Source of the DNA: Eshraghiella sp045129695
GTDB lineage: Bacteria; Bacillota; Clostridia; Lachnospirales; Lachnospiraceae
Length of the DNA stretch: 64,000 nt
NCBI GenBank assembly: GCA_045129695.1
Contig: JBGVJZ010000016.1
Span: 1-64,000 of the forward strand
Direction of reading: 5' to 3'
The stretch's first letter is position 1. The number at the start of each line of letters is the position of its first letter. The notes beneath the pieces were generated by a model. It searched no databases, was not told where the DNA came from, and was given only the letters and a program-made list of their open reading frames with translations. The position numbers were made by a program, and so were the translations under genes. This document shows positions 27,334 through 36,281 of this stretch, piece by piece.

Positions 27334-27438
27334 GTAAAATATTCTCCTGTCGGAACCGTTCGCACTTAGCCGTATGCCTTATGTAGTGCTAGGCATACAA
27401 CTAAGTGCGAACGTCCGATTGAAGGGGATATATTTTCG
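27334..27438. repeat. Composite palindrome, copy B (complete form)
   Basis: Convergent intergenic element. Outer AAAATATTCTCC (27336-27347) with an imperfect partner ending GATATATTTT (to 27436); CGGA (27351) with TCCG; CGTTCGCACTTAG (27358-27370) with CTAAGTGCGAACG (27401-27413), 13 bp perfect; inner GTATGCCT (27372-27379) with AGGCATAC (27391-27398). Shares the outer arm and the GGCATRCAACTAA block with copy A. Probable bidirectional terminator for galE and mscL. Confidence 0.78.
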
Positions 27439-27477
27439 ATATTAAGTCAATAAATGTTTAATTAACCAATACTAAAT

Positions 27478-27903
27478 TTATTCACTTAATTCAGATGTGC
27501 AATGTGGACATCTTGTTGCATCAATTGCAATTTCACTCTTACAGAATGGACATACCTTGGTAGTAGGTTCTGCCGGTGCTTCTTCCTGTTTCTTCTTTCC
27601 GATATTACGCATTCCGTTGATAAACTTGATTACGAAGAAAAGAGCAAATGCTGTTAACAGGAAGGTTATTACTGCGTTGATAAAATTACCATATGTAAGA
27701 TAGGCATCTGTATCTCCTAACTGTATTTGTAAACTGGTCAGATTAATTTTACCAAGTAATAAACCTAATAATGGATTGAAAATGTCATCAACCAGGGATT
27801 TGACGATTGCTGTGAATGCAGCACCGATAATCATACCGACTGCCATATCAATTACATTGCCTCTTGAAATAAACTCTTTGAATTCTGTTGCTATTTTTTT
27901 CAT
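27478..27903 (-). CDS. mscL: Large-conductance mechanosensitive channel with C-terminal zinc ribbon
   Basis: Homopentameric osmotic safety valve. The N-terminal part is classical MscL: KEFISRGNVIDMAVGMIIGAAF (first helix, pore residues) and a second membrane helix around 75-97 ending before RNIGKKK. At 141 residues the cytoplasmic tail carries an added CxxC-x10-CxxC zinc-ribbon-like motif (C118, C121, C132, C135). AAGGAG upstream of ATG. It is 16 bp downstream of the CNNM/CorC-like gene and likely co-transcribed. Confidence 0.93.
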   Translation of the reverse strand: MKKIATEFKEFISRGNVIDMAVGMIIGAAFTAIVKSLVDDIFNPLLGLLLGKINLTSLQIQLGDTDAYLTYGNFINAVITFLLTAFALFFVIKFINGMRNIGKKKQEEAPAEPTTKVCPFCKSEIAIDATRCPHCTSELSE

Positions 27904-27919
27904 TATGTATTCTCCTTAA

Positions 27920-29218
27920 TTATTTTTTATCTTCTTCCGATGTTTCAACAGTAGCATCGGAAACTTCATCAATGTACAGATGTACTTTTATAATTCTATA
28001 TTTGTCGCATTCTTCAACAACAAGCTTCTGATTCTCAAGAACGACCTCGTCTCCATCCTGAGGGAGCCTGCCGAGCTGACTTACGATGAATCCACTGATT
28101 GAATCATAATCTTCATCTTCATTGAGTTTAGGAAGATTAACAATATCTTCTAAATCGTTAAGTCTTGTTGTTCCGGAAATCACATATTCATTATCATTAA
28201 CCTGTATGATTTCATCTTCTTCGTCCTCGTCATATTCGTCGCGAATCTCTCCGACAATTTCTTCAAGAAGATCTTCAAGTGTAATCATACCAACGGTTGA
28301 ACCATATTCATCCACAACAATTGTGAAGTTGTTAGAGGTTTTCTTAAGTTCATCCATAAGCTCAGAAATGTGCTTAAATTCATAAGTATAGTAAGGTTTT
28401 CTTAATATATTACGAACAGAAAAGGTGGACTTGTCCTCGCATAAAAGTAAATCCTTAACATTAATAATACCGATGACGTTATCGACACTCTTCTCGTAAA
28501 CAGGAAGTCTTGTGTATTTGTCCTGACGGAATACTTCAACAATCTCATCAAAGGTGCTGTCAACAGATACGGAGGTCATATCAATTCTTGGAATCATAAC
28601 ATCCTTAGCCTGTGATTCACCAAAATCGAACACATTGCTAATCATTTCGTGTTCGTCAGTTTCAAGAACTCCTTCTTCACGGCTTACGTCAACCATTGTT
28701 CTTAACTCATCTTCTGTAATGGAAGCTTTATGTTTATTTGGATTGAACCCTATAATTCTTAATACGCCTTTTGCAATACAATTAATAATGAAAATAACCG
28801 GTGTAAGTACAATCATCAGTACCCGGATTGGACCGCTGTATATGAGAGCAATTTTATCTGCATATGTTGTAGCGAAGGTTTTGGGTGAAATTTCACCGAA
28901 AATCAATACTATTAGTGTAAGTAGTCCGGTAGTAATACTGACGGCGGCATTGCCCCACAAGTTAAGAGTAAGTGTGGTGGCCAAAGAAGATGCGGAAATA
29001 TTAACAAGGTTATTTCCAATTAATATGGCACTTAGCATTTTAGCCGAATCCGATGTGATGTTGAGAACTCTTTGGGCACTCTTGCTGCCTGCATCTGCAA
29101 GTGAACGCATTTTAATCTGACTTACAGTAACAAAGGATGTTTCAGCCGATGAGAAAAAAGCAGAAAGTGCAATTAAAATAATCAGTGCCACCAATTGTGC
29201 GACGTCACTGGGGTGCAA
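27920..29218 (-). CDS. CNNM/CorC (HlyC)-family membrane protein with CBS pair
   Basis: A 432-residue protein: N-terminal DUF21/CNNM membrane domain (three or four helices, beginning DVAQLVALIILIALSAFFSSAETS), a CBS-domain pair (about 205-330, including MIPRIDMTSVSVD and FTIVVDEYGSTVGMITLEDLLEEIVGEI), then a C-terminal CorC/HlyC domain. Homologues are implicated in magnesium or cobalt efflux; haemolysin annotations are historical. The start is TTG 29218, because GGAG (29228-29231) is 9 bases away; the more upstream TTG 29227 touches the ribosome binding site. Confidence 0.85.
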   Translation of the reverse strand: MHPSDVAQLVALIILIALSAFFSSAETSFVTVSQIKMRSLADAGSKSAQRVLNITSDSAKMLSAILIGNNLVNISASSLATTLTLNLWGNAAVSITTGLLTLIVLIFGEISPKTFATTYADKIALIYSGPIRVLMIVLTPVIFIINCIAKGVLRIIGFNPNKHKASITEDELRTMVDVSREEGVLETDEHEMISNVFDFGESQAKDVMIPRIDMTSVSVDSTFDEIVEVFRQDKYTRLPVYEKSVDNVIGIINVKDLLLCEDKSTFSVRNILRKPYYTYEFKHISELMDELKKTSNNFTIVVDEYGSTVGMITLEDLLEEIVGEIRDEYDEDEEDEIIQVNDNEYVISGTTRLNDLEDIVNLPKLNEDEDYDSISGFIVSQLGRLPQDGDEVVLENQKLVVEECDKYRIIKVHLYIDEVSDATVETSEEDKK

Positions 29219-29312
29219 AAAAATCAACTCCTTTAAAAATTAATATATTAACATATTCTAACATTCATGTTCAAAATAGTAAAGAAAAACTTGAATTACA
29301 TAGTGTTTATAC

Positions 29313-29343
29313 TTGACAAAGATAGAGTGAATGGGTGTATTAT
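29313..29343 (+). promoter_or_regulatory. Candidate promoter of the FtsX-type permease operon
   Basis: Perfect TTGACA (29313-29318) and TATTAT (29338-29343) with a 19-bp spacer, longer than ideal. A terminator-like hairpin lies 38 bp downstream, before the first gene. Confidence 0.42.
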
Positions 29344-29380
29344 ATAACAAACAGAGGGGTTGCATAAGGAATATATTTTT

Positions 29381-29412
29381 AAACTGCAATGTAATTTCGT
29401 TGCAGTTTTTTT
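29381..29412 (+). terminator. Leader terminator (possible attenuator) before the permease genes
   Basis: AAACTGCAA / TTGCAGTTT, perfect 9-bp stem, 10-base loop, then a T-run. It sits between the candidate promoter and the permease start codon at 29441, so most transcripts would stop here unless the hairpin is prevented. Confidence 0.68.
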
Positions 29413-29440
29413 GCAAATGGTTCAATTAAGAGGGAAAATA

Positions 29441-30520
29441 ATGAATATTTTTAGAGAAAAATCAACAGCGTTTATTTTTGTATTAGGACTTATGGTTTCT
29501 AGCTTTATTCTTATAAATGTGGGAAATCTTATTGAAAAAATAAATATGGAAAAACAGGTAGTTGAAAATTATAAATATAGCATTATGTGTAATATTCATT
29601 ACAATGGTATGGTTCAGGATAAAGATGTGGCATATGCATCAGTATTTGATGAAATTATAAATTATACTAAGGGTAATATTTTTGTAGAGACTTTTGTAAA
29701 TGTGAATGAAGGTACGAAATATACGGCTAACATATTAATTAAGCAAAATGAAGATTTGAATTTGAAATACAAGCTATTGGTAAATAATAATTCTCAGAAT
29801 GAAGTTATTATAGGGGAGAGCCTTGTTGATGACACAACGATATCAGAGGGTGTAAGAACTATTCAGATTGAAAACTCCTGGTTTCAAGTTGTTGGAATTA
29901 TGGAAAATCAGATGTCAGCAGGCATTGATAATTCAATATATGTATTGTGGGATAGCTGTAATGATGAAGTTAAGAATAATCTTTTTGATACAATGAAAGA
30001 TGAATATACTAACATATTCTTTAAAAGTCAACAAGATATTTCGATGGAATTTAACAATTTTACTGATAAAGTTTCTGAAGCTGGTTTACGATACGATATT
30101 TATAATGCGGAATATGCCGGTAGTGATTATCAAAATTATGTATATCAGGTATATAACAAGTTGTTTCTTGGAATAAGCTTTGTGTTCTCTGTGTTTAATT
30201 GCTTTGCTGTTTCTTCTCTGTGGATTATTAATCGTAAGAAAGAGTTGGCAATTCGGAAAACTTATGGATATAGTATTGTACGCATAGCCGGGTTGGTTTT
30301 ATCAGATATATGGAAACTGTCAATACCTGCCACATTACTTGCAGTTGTGGTGCAGATTATATATGGTGCTGTAGCAGGTGAACCTCTATTAGGTGGGCAT
30401 ATACTATTAAAGGTTTTGTTTGTAAGTTTTGGAATGATAATAGTGGCAATATTAACTACAATCTGGCATTTGTATTATATAGGTAAGGTGCCGCCTGTTG
30501 CGGTGTTAGCTGAAAATTAA
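29441..30520 (+). CDS. ABC transporter permease, FtsX/MacB-like
   Basis: A 359-residue membrane protein: one N-terminal membrane helix (about 12-30), a large extracytoplasmic domain, and three C-terminal helices around residues 245-350, with the FtsX-like cytoplasmic stretch NRKKELAIRKTYGYS. This is the layout of MacB/FtsX half-permeases used in peptide or lipoprotein export and antimicrobial-peptide resistance. ATG 29441 has AAGAGGG upstream; an in-frame TTG at 29360 would start before the leader hairpin and is rejected. It is followed 12 bp later by a second permease. Substrate unknown. Confidence 0.8.
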   Translation: MNIFREKSTAFIFVLGLMVSSFILINVGNLIEKINMEKQVVENYKYSIMCNIHYNGMVQDKDVAYASVFDEIINYTKGNIFVETFVNVNEGTKYTANILIKQNEDLNLKYKLLVNNNSQNEVIIGESLVDDTTISEGVRTIQIENSWFQVVGIMENQMSAGIDNSIYVLWDSCNDEVKNNLFDTMKDEYTNIFFKSQQDISMEFNNFTDKVSEAGLRYDIYNAEYAGSDYQNYVYQVYNKLFLGISFVFSVFNCFAVSSLWIINRKKELAIRKTYGYSIVRIAGLVLSDIWKLSIPATLLAVVVQIIYGAVAGEPLLGGHILLKVLFVSFGMIIVAILTTIWHLYYIGKVPPVAVLAEN

Positions 30521-30532
30521 AGGGGGAATGTT

Positions 30533-31759
30533 ATGAAAATGTTTAAATTTGCTGTGGATAACTTATTGAATAATTTATTTAAATCACTTATTTCGATAAT
30601 TATGAGTGCATTATCTTTTTTTTTAATAATGTTTAGCATAATGTTACATATAGAACAGATCTATTCCGTTATATCCTGTGATGAAGTTTTGAGTAGAGGA
30701 ATTGATGGTACAGCAGTAGTATCGCTTGATTATGATTATCCGGCTGAAGTACCTGGCTTTTTTTCGGAGGCGTATAATCAGAAGGAAATAGAAGCAATAG
30801 GAAATGCAAACAGATATTGCGTTGTGGGAGGAATATGGGATGAATTAGCGCAAACACAGAAACAATGCGACCGATACTATGAAACAGTAGTTAAGGATGG
30901 ATTAAGTGTAGTGTTAATGAATTCACAAGTGTTAGAGATATGTGAAATGGAAATTGAAGAAGGGATTCCGGTTACGGAACTGGATTTACCAAACAAAGAT
31001 ATTATGTATGTATATTTGGGTGCGGCGTATGACAATATTGCCATAGGTAGTACATATAATGATGGAACCATTGTAATTGCAGGCAGAATGAAAGAAGGGC
31101 AGCGATGGATAAGGGAAGATTTGCGAAATGGCTTTAATACTGATGATATGGATATTTCCATGAATTGCGATTATGAAGTATTTGCAACAGCTGATAATCA
31201 GGCATTAACCAGTGGGTTGTTTTTAAGTGCTGCAGAAGGATATACTATAAAAGAGGCAATAAATTCACTTAAGGAGATTGCGGAGAAACATAACTATACG
31301 TTCACGTATGAAATTGTAGCGGATATGTGTGAAACAGAGGTAAAAAATTCTGAGATACTTCTATCGTCTGTAAAGAGACTTATTTTTATTGTTGTGGTTG
31401 CGACCATGCTGATGTTAATAAGCATGCAAATGGTAATCATTATACAGAATTCGAAAGATTATGGAATAATGTGTGCGATTGGATTTTCAAAAAAAGAGAT
31501 AGAAATATCGTTTTTAATTCGCCAGGGAACTATTTTTTTAGCAGCATTAATAATGGCAGTTCTTCTTATATTGTATATTTCTATTAAAAAGTATGAGGGG
31601 ATTGTAGAGTTGGCTTATCTTTTGAAAAATGTAATAGGAATATATGTTCTGCCTGTAACTATCGCAATTGTAATTGTAATGATAGGATTAATTCAAGTTA
31701 TTACACATTTTGTGTTAAAGAAGATGACGCCATATAAGCTTATTAGAAGTAATGTGTAG
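30533..31759 (+). CDS. ABC transporter permease, FtsX-like, second subunit
   Basis: A 408-residue permease with an N-terminal helix (about 18-38), an extracytoplasmic domain of some 230 residues and three helices near the C-terminus; the conserved intracellular stretch is QNSKDYGIMCAIGFSKKEIE. It pairs with the preceding gene as a heterodimeric FtsX-type transporter. GGGGGAATG-type ribosome binding site. Only a truncated ATPase follows, so the transporter may be inactive or use an ATPase encoded elsewhere. Confidence 0.78.
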   Translation: MKMFKFAVDNLLNNLFKSLISIIMSALSFFLIMFSIMLHIEQIYSVISCDEVLSRGIDGTAVVSLDYDYPAEVPGFFSEAYNQKEIEAIGNANRYCVVGGIWDELAQTQKQCDRYYETVVKDGLSVVLMNSQVLEICEMEIEEGIPVTELDLPNKDIMYVYLGAAYDNIAIGSTYNDGTIVIAGRMKEGQRWIREDLRNGFNTDDMDISMNCDYEVFATADNQALTSGLFLSAAEGYTIKEAINSLKEIAEKHNYTFTYEIVADMCETEVKNSEILLSSVKRLIFIVVVATMLMLISMQMVIIIQNSKDYGIMCAIGFSKKEIEISFLIRQGTIFLAALIMAVLLILYISIKKYEGIVELAYLLKNVIGIYVLPVTIAIVIVMIGLIQVITHFVLKKMTPYKLIRSNV

Positions 31760-31761
31760 AA

Positions 31762-32112
31762 GAAAATGTCGAAATGCCTTTAATTGCAAGAGGCATTAAA
31801 AATCGTAAAGCTATCGTAATGGAACAGCTTGATAAAATGGGAATTGCAGATCTTTATAAAAAACTTCCATCAAGGCTCTCGGGCGGACAACAGCAGCGTA
31901 CTGCTATTGCAAGAGCTCTTGTGGCTGATACTCCGGTATTGTTAGCTGATGAACCGACAGGAGCATTGGATCAGAAAACAAGTAATGAAATAATAAGCTG
32001 TTTTGAGGAAATTAATAAGAATGGAAAAACGATTATACTTATTACACATGATATTAATGTTGCGAATCGTTGTAGTAGAATTGTACGAATTGAAGATGGA
32101 ATAATTTGTTAA
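31762..32112 (+). pseudogene. Truncated ABC transporter ATPase (C-terminal half)
   Basis: The frame enters directly after the permease stop as ENVEMPLIARGIKNRK, which in LolD/MacB ATPases lies near residue 90-105. It has the signature LSGGQQQR, Walker B LLADEPTG, D-loop ALD and switch histidine ITHD, but no Walker A or Q-loop. An ATG at 31774 could start a 112-residue product, with no good ribosome binding site. The missing N-terminal half is not found elsewhere in the window. Best read as a deletion remnant joined to the permease end. Confidence 0.82.
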
Positions 32113-32119
32113 AAAGTAT

Positions 32120-32148
32120 TTGTTTATAGGGTGAATCTAAGTTAAAAT
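32120..32148 (+). promoter_or_regulatory. Candidate promoter of pth-mfd
   Basis: TTGTTT (32120-32125), 17-bp spacer, TAAAAT (32143-32148), 32 bp before the pth start. Confidence 0.45.
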
Positions 32149-32179
32149 ATATTTTAAATACAAATAGGAGGCAACAGAT

Positions 32180-32740
32180 ATGTATTTAATAGCAGGACTT
32201 GGTAATCCCGGGGGACAATATGAGAAGACAAGACATAATATAGGATTTCGTGTTATTGATGCACTTGCATCCGATAACGGTGTTAAGATAGATACCGGTA
32301 AGCATAAAGGACTTATTGGTAAAGGTATGATAGGCGGAGAGAAGGTAATTTTCGTCAAACCAATGACCTTTATGAATCTAAGTGGAGAATGTATAAGAGC
32401 AGTTGCAGATTTTTATAAAATTTCGCCGGAGAACATTATCATTATATTTGATGATATAAGCCTTGATGTGGGTAAGCTTCGGATTCGCAAGAAGGGTAGT
32501 GCCGGAGGACATAACGGAATTAAGAGTATAATTGCACACCTTGGAAGCGAGAATTTCCCGCGTCTTAAATTTGGCGTGGGCGATAAGCCGGCAGGAATGG
32601 ATTTAGCAGACCATGTGTTGGGAAGATTCTCCGCAAGTGATGATAAGGCGGCAAGTGATGCGATAGCGAGAGCATGTAAGGCAGTTGAATGTATGGTTAC
32701 GGAAGGCTGCGACAGTGCCATGAATAAGTATAACGGGTAG
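32180..32740 (+). CDS. pth: Peptidyl-tRNA hydrolase
   Basis: Releases tRNA from prematurely dropped peptidyl-tRNA. 186 residues. GLGNPGGQYEKTRHNIGF contains Asn9 and catalytic His19; PMTFMNLSGE and FDDISLDVGKLRIRKKGSAGGHNG are the other two family signatures, with the acidic partner in the latter. AGGAGG upstream of ATG. The pth-mfd order is common in Firmicutes. Confidence 0.96.
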   Translation: MYLIAGLGNPGGQYEKTRHNIGFRVIDALASDNGVKIDTGKHKGLIGKGMIGGEKVIFVKPMTFMNLSGECIRAVADFYKISPENIIIIFDDISLDVGKLRIRKKGSAGGHNGIKSIIAHLGSENFPRLKFGVGDKPAGMDLADHVLGRFSASDDKAASDAIARACKAVECMVTEGCDSAMNKYNG

Positions 32741-32746
32741 GTTTGG

Positions 32747-35700
32747 ATGAATATTTGGGAACAGCCGGTTTTGGAACTGGCATATTATACAGAAATCAGA
32801 AATGCAATTAACAGAATTGGGAAAGTGCCTGTGGCTTTTGGCTGTGTTGACCAGCAAAAGCCATCTTTTATCTATGCAATATGTAAGGATAAGAAGCAGA
32901 GACTGATAATAACGCATAATGAGATTAAGGCAAGGGAAATTTACGAGGATTATCGTGGGTTGTCAAGAAATACGGTTTTCTACCCTGCCAAGGATTTTAT
33001 TTTCTATAGTGCGGATATTCATGGAAATCAGATTGTGCGTGAAAGACTTCAGGTAATAGAGAAGCTGATTAAAGGCGAGGATATTACAGTAGTAACGACT
33101 ATTGACGGCTGTATGGACAAATTAATGACACCACAGGTCTTTAAGAAATATTCCAGAACTCTTTCAGTCGGCGATGAGATTGATATTAAAGAGCTTGCAG
33201 AATATCTTGTGGATATTGGGTACGAACATGTCGCACAGGTTGAAGAAGGCGGACAGTTTGCTATCAGAGGCGGAATAATAGATATTTATCCCCTTACGGG
33301 AGAGAATCCATGCAGAATTGAGTTGTGGGATACGGAAATTGACTCTATGAGACTTTTTGATGCAGAGAGCCAGAGGTCCGTAGAGAATATTGAGGAGTTA
33401 TATATTTTTCCGGCAACGGATTTAATTGTACCGGATGGTCTTGGGGCAGGAATCAAAGCACTTGAAAAAGAGACCAAAGAGTATGCCGACAGCCTGACTC
33501 AGGCGGGAAGGCTTGTGGAGGCTTCCAAGGTTTTGAAGAATCTTGAAGAGCTTAAGGAAAAGCTTCTGGTGCTTAAGGATTACAGTGGTTGCGATAACCT
33601 TGTAAATTACTTTGCAGGAAATACAGTTTCTTTTATTGATTATTTTGACAGGGATAATTCAGTTATTGTACTGGATGAGCCGGCACGAATTCGTGAGAAA
33701 TCAAGGGTGTCAGAAACTGAATTCAGAGAGAGCATGATGCACAGGCTTGAGAAGGGAACAATTCTTCCTTCACAGACAGAGATTCTGTACACTTTTCCGG
33801 AAATCTGTGCCAAAATCGGAGCACGTCATGCTATGGCGGTAGCGACATTGGATTACAGACTGAGTCTGTTAGAGGCAGCAGGGCATTTTGATGTGGGAGC
33901 CAAAGGAATTGGTGCGTATAATAATTCTTTTGAAACACTGGTGTCTGATATTGGTTCATGGAAGAAGAATAAGTATCGCATTCTTCTGGTATCAGCGTCT
34001 AAGACAAGAGCAGAACGACTTGCCGGGGATTTGAGGGATAACGGGGTAGTTGCCGTATATTCAGATAATCCTGACAGAGAGCTGGTGGCAGGTGAAGTTA
34101 TGACTTGCTACGGTAAACTCCGAAAAGGTTTTGAATATACGGATATACGTTTTGTTGTGATTGCAGAGGATGATATTTTTGGGGTTGCGAGAAAAAGCAG
34201 ACCTAAAAAGAAAAATTATTCCGGCAAGGCAATTTCAGGATTTGCAGACCTTAATATTGGTGATTATGTTATTCATGAGAATCATGGCTTGGGAATTTAT
34301 CGTGGTATAGAGAAAATAGAAGTAGACAGAATTGAGAAGGATTATATCAAAATTGAGTATGCAGCAGGCGGTAATCTGTACATTCTTGCCACACAGCTTG
34401 ATATGATTCAGAAATATGCTGATTCAGAGGCGAAGAAGCCTAAGTTAAACAAGCTTGGTTCACCTGAATGGCATAAGACTAAGACAAGGGTACGTGGTGC
34501 GGTAAGAGCTGTTGCTGATGAACTTGTTAAATTATATGCAATAAGACAGCAGAATCAGGGATTTACGTTTAGTGAGGACAGTCCTTGGCAGAGGGAATTT
34601 GAAGAATTATTTCCTTATGAAGAGACCCCGGATCAGTTAGCGGCAATTGAAGATATTAAGAAGGACATGGAGAGCCGCAAGATTATGGACAGACTTGTGT
34701 GCGGTGACGTGGGATTTGGTAAAACTGAAGTTGCCATAAGGGCGGCTTTTAAAGCAATTCAGGATAATAAACAGGTTGTGTATCTCGTGCCTACAACAAT
34801 TCTTGCTAAGCAGCATTACACAACTTTTGACAGAAGAATGAAGGATTTCGGTGTAGAGGTAAGAATGCTGTCCCGTTTCTGTACGCCGAAAGAAGTGAAG
34901 AACACAATAGAAGGTCTTAAAAAAGGTATTGTTGATGTCGTTATAGGAACGCACAGGGCACTTTCCAAGGATGTTGTATATAAGGATTTGGGACTGCTTA
35001 TCATTGATGAGGAGCAGCGTTTTGGTGTAACCCATAAGGAGAAAATTAAGCAGCTTAAAAAAGACGTTGATGTAATTACACTCACTGCGACTCCTATTCC
35101 GAGAACTCTTCATATGAGCCTTATCGGAGTAAGAGATATGAGTGTTCTTGAAGAAGCACCTGTTGACCGTCTTCCGATTCAGACCTTTGTAACGGAATAT
35201 GATGAGGAGATGGTCAGAGAAGCAATTAACCGAGAGCTTGCAAGGGGTGGTCAGGTATACTATGTGTATAACAGAGTTCAGGGAATTGAAGAAATTGCAC
35301 TCGGAATTAGTAAGCTTGTACCTGACGCAACAGTTTCTTTTGCACATGGACAGATGAATGAGCGTGAACTAGAGAGAATAATGATGGATTTTGTCAACGG
35401 TGATATTGATGTTCTGGTATCTACAACTATTATTGAAACCGGACTTGACATTCCGAATGTTAATACAATTATTATTCATGATTCAGATAAGTTCGGTTTG
35501 TCACAGCTGTATCAGCTGAGAGGCCGAGTTGGGCGTTCCGGTCGTGTGGCATATGCTTTTCTTCTGTATCGCAGGGATAAGCTGCTCAGAGAGGTTGCGG
35601 AGAAGAGGTTAAGTGCTATTCGTGAATTTACGGAGCTTGGTTCCGGCTTCAAAATTGCGATGAAAGATTTGGAAATACGAGGTGCGGGTAATCTTCTGGG

Positions 35701-36265
35701 TGAAGAACAGCATGGGCATATGGAAGCGGTCGGATATGATTTATACTGTAAGATGCTTAATGAAGCTGTAGCGGATATCAAAGGTATCAGTATGGGTGAA
35801 GATTTTGAGACCATTGTTGATATTGATGTTGATGCTTTTGTTCCGGCTACCTATATCAGAAGTGAGAACCAGAAGCTGGATGTATATAAGAGAATTGCAA
35901 CTATTGCCAATGAAGAGGAATTGTCAGATATGACGGATGAACTTCTGGACCGATTCGGAGAGATTCCAAAGTCAGCAATGAATCTTATGACAATTGCCCT
36001 GCTTAAATCCAGGGCACATGAAGCATATATTTTGGAAATAAAGGGCAATCGTAAGGAGATAAGAATTAAAATTTATCCAAAGGCACAGATTAATCCTGCA
36101 ATGATTCCTGAAATTGTTAAAAAGCATGGCAGCAGCTTCAGATTTACCAATGGGGAGGTTCCTTATTTTACCTATTATTTTTCTAAAGAGGATATAAAAA
36201 ATACCGAAACCTATTTAAAATGTATTGAAAAGCTGGTTGAGGAAATTGCGTCACTCAAATTATAA
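32747..36265 (+). CDS. mfd: Transcription-repair coupling factor Mfd
   Basis: 1172-residue ATP-dependent translocase that removes stalled RNA polymerase and recruits UvrA. Domains in order: UvrB-homology region (about 1-330, with EEGGQFAIRGGIIDIYPLTGENPCRIE), the RNA-polymerase-interaction domain CarD/RID-like (about 500-570, GDYVIHENHGLGIYRGIEKI), then the RecG-like helicase with GDVGFGKT (653-660), DEEQRFG, TATPIPRTLHMS, QLRGRVGRS, and the C-terminal TRCF domain (about 1030-1172). Six bases after pth. Full length with no breaks. Confidence 0.97.
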   Translation: MNIWEQPVLELAYYTEIRNAINRIGKVPVAFGCVDQQKPSFIYAICKDKKQRLIITHNEIKAREIYEDYRGLSRNTVFYPAKDFIFYSADIHGNQIVRERLQVIEKLIKGEDITVVTTIDGCMDKLMTPQVFKKYSRTLSVGDEIDIKELAEYLVDIGYEHVAQVEEGGQFAIRGGIIDIYPLTGENPCRIELWDTEIDSMRLFDAESQRSVENIEELYIFPATDLIVPDGLGAGIKALEKETKEYADSLTQAGRLVEASKVLKNLEELKEKLLVLKDYSGCDNLVNYFAGNTVSFIDYFDRDNSVIVLDEPARIREKSRVSETEFRESMMHRLEKGTILPSQTEILYTFPEICAKIGARHAMAVATLDYRLSLLEAAGHFDVGAKGIGAYNNSFETLVSDIGSWKKNKYRILLVSASKTRAERLAGDLRDNGVVAVYSDNPDRELVAGEVMTCYGKLRKGFEYTDIRFVVIAEDDIFGVARKSRPKKKNYSGKAISGFADLNIGDYVIHENHGLGIYRGIEKIEVDRIEKDYIKIEYAAGGNLYILATQLDMIQKYADSEAKKPKLNKLGSPEWHKTKTRVRGAVRAVADELVKLYAIRQQNQGFTFSEDSPWQREFEELFPYEETPDQLAAIEDIKKDMESRKIMDRLVCGDVGFGKTEVAIRAAFKAIQDNKQVVYLVPTTILAKQHYTTFDRRMKDFGVEVRMLSRFCTPKEVKNTIEGLKKGIVDVVIGTHRALSKDVVYKDLGLLIIDEEQRFGVTHKEKIKQLKKDVDVITLTATPIPRTLHMSLIGVRDMSVLEEAPVDRLPIQTFVTEYDEEMVREAINRELARGGQVYYVYNRVQGIEEIALGISKLVPDATVSFAHGQMNERELERIMMDFVNGDIDVLVSTTIIETGLDIPNVNTIIIHDSDKFGLSQLYQLRGRVGRSGRVAYAFLLYRRDKLLREVAEKRLSAIREFTELGSGFKIAMKDLEIRGAGNLLGEEQHGHMEAVGYDLYCKMLNEAVADIKGISMGEDFETIVDIDVDAFVPATYIRSENQKLDVYKRIATIANEEELSDMTDELLDRFGEIPKSAMNLMTIALLKSRAHEAYILEIKGNRKEIRIKIYPKAQINPAMIPEIVKKHGSSFRFTNGEVPYFTYYFSKEDIKNTETYLKCIEKLVEEIASLKL

Positions 36266-36281
36266 AAGGATGGTACAATAT

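Noticed and set aside
28554..29120. 188-residue plus-strand frame opposite the CNNM/CorC gene
   Set aside because: No ribosome binding site and low-complexity Ser/Ile-rich product; the minus-strand gene has clear domains.
29360..29440. N-terminal extension of the first FtsX-type permease from TTG 29360
   Set aside because: It would translate through a terminator hairpin, and the membrane helix starts normally from ATG 29441 with its own ribosome binding site.
34637..35347. 236-residue open frame on the minus strand inside mfd
   Set aside because: It lies fully antisense to the helicase domain, has no ribosome binding site or recognisable motif, and mfd is unbroken across it.
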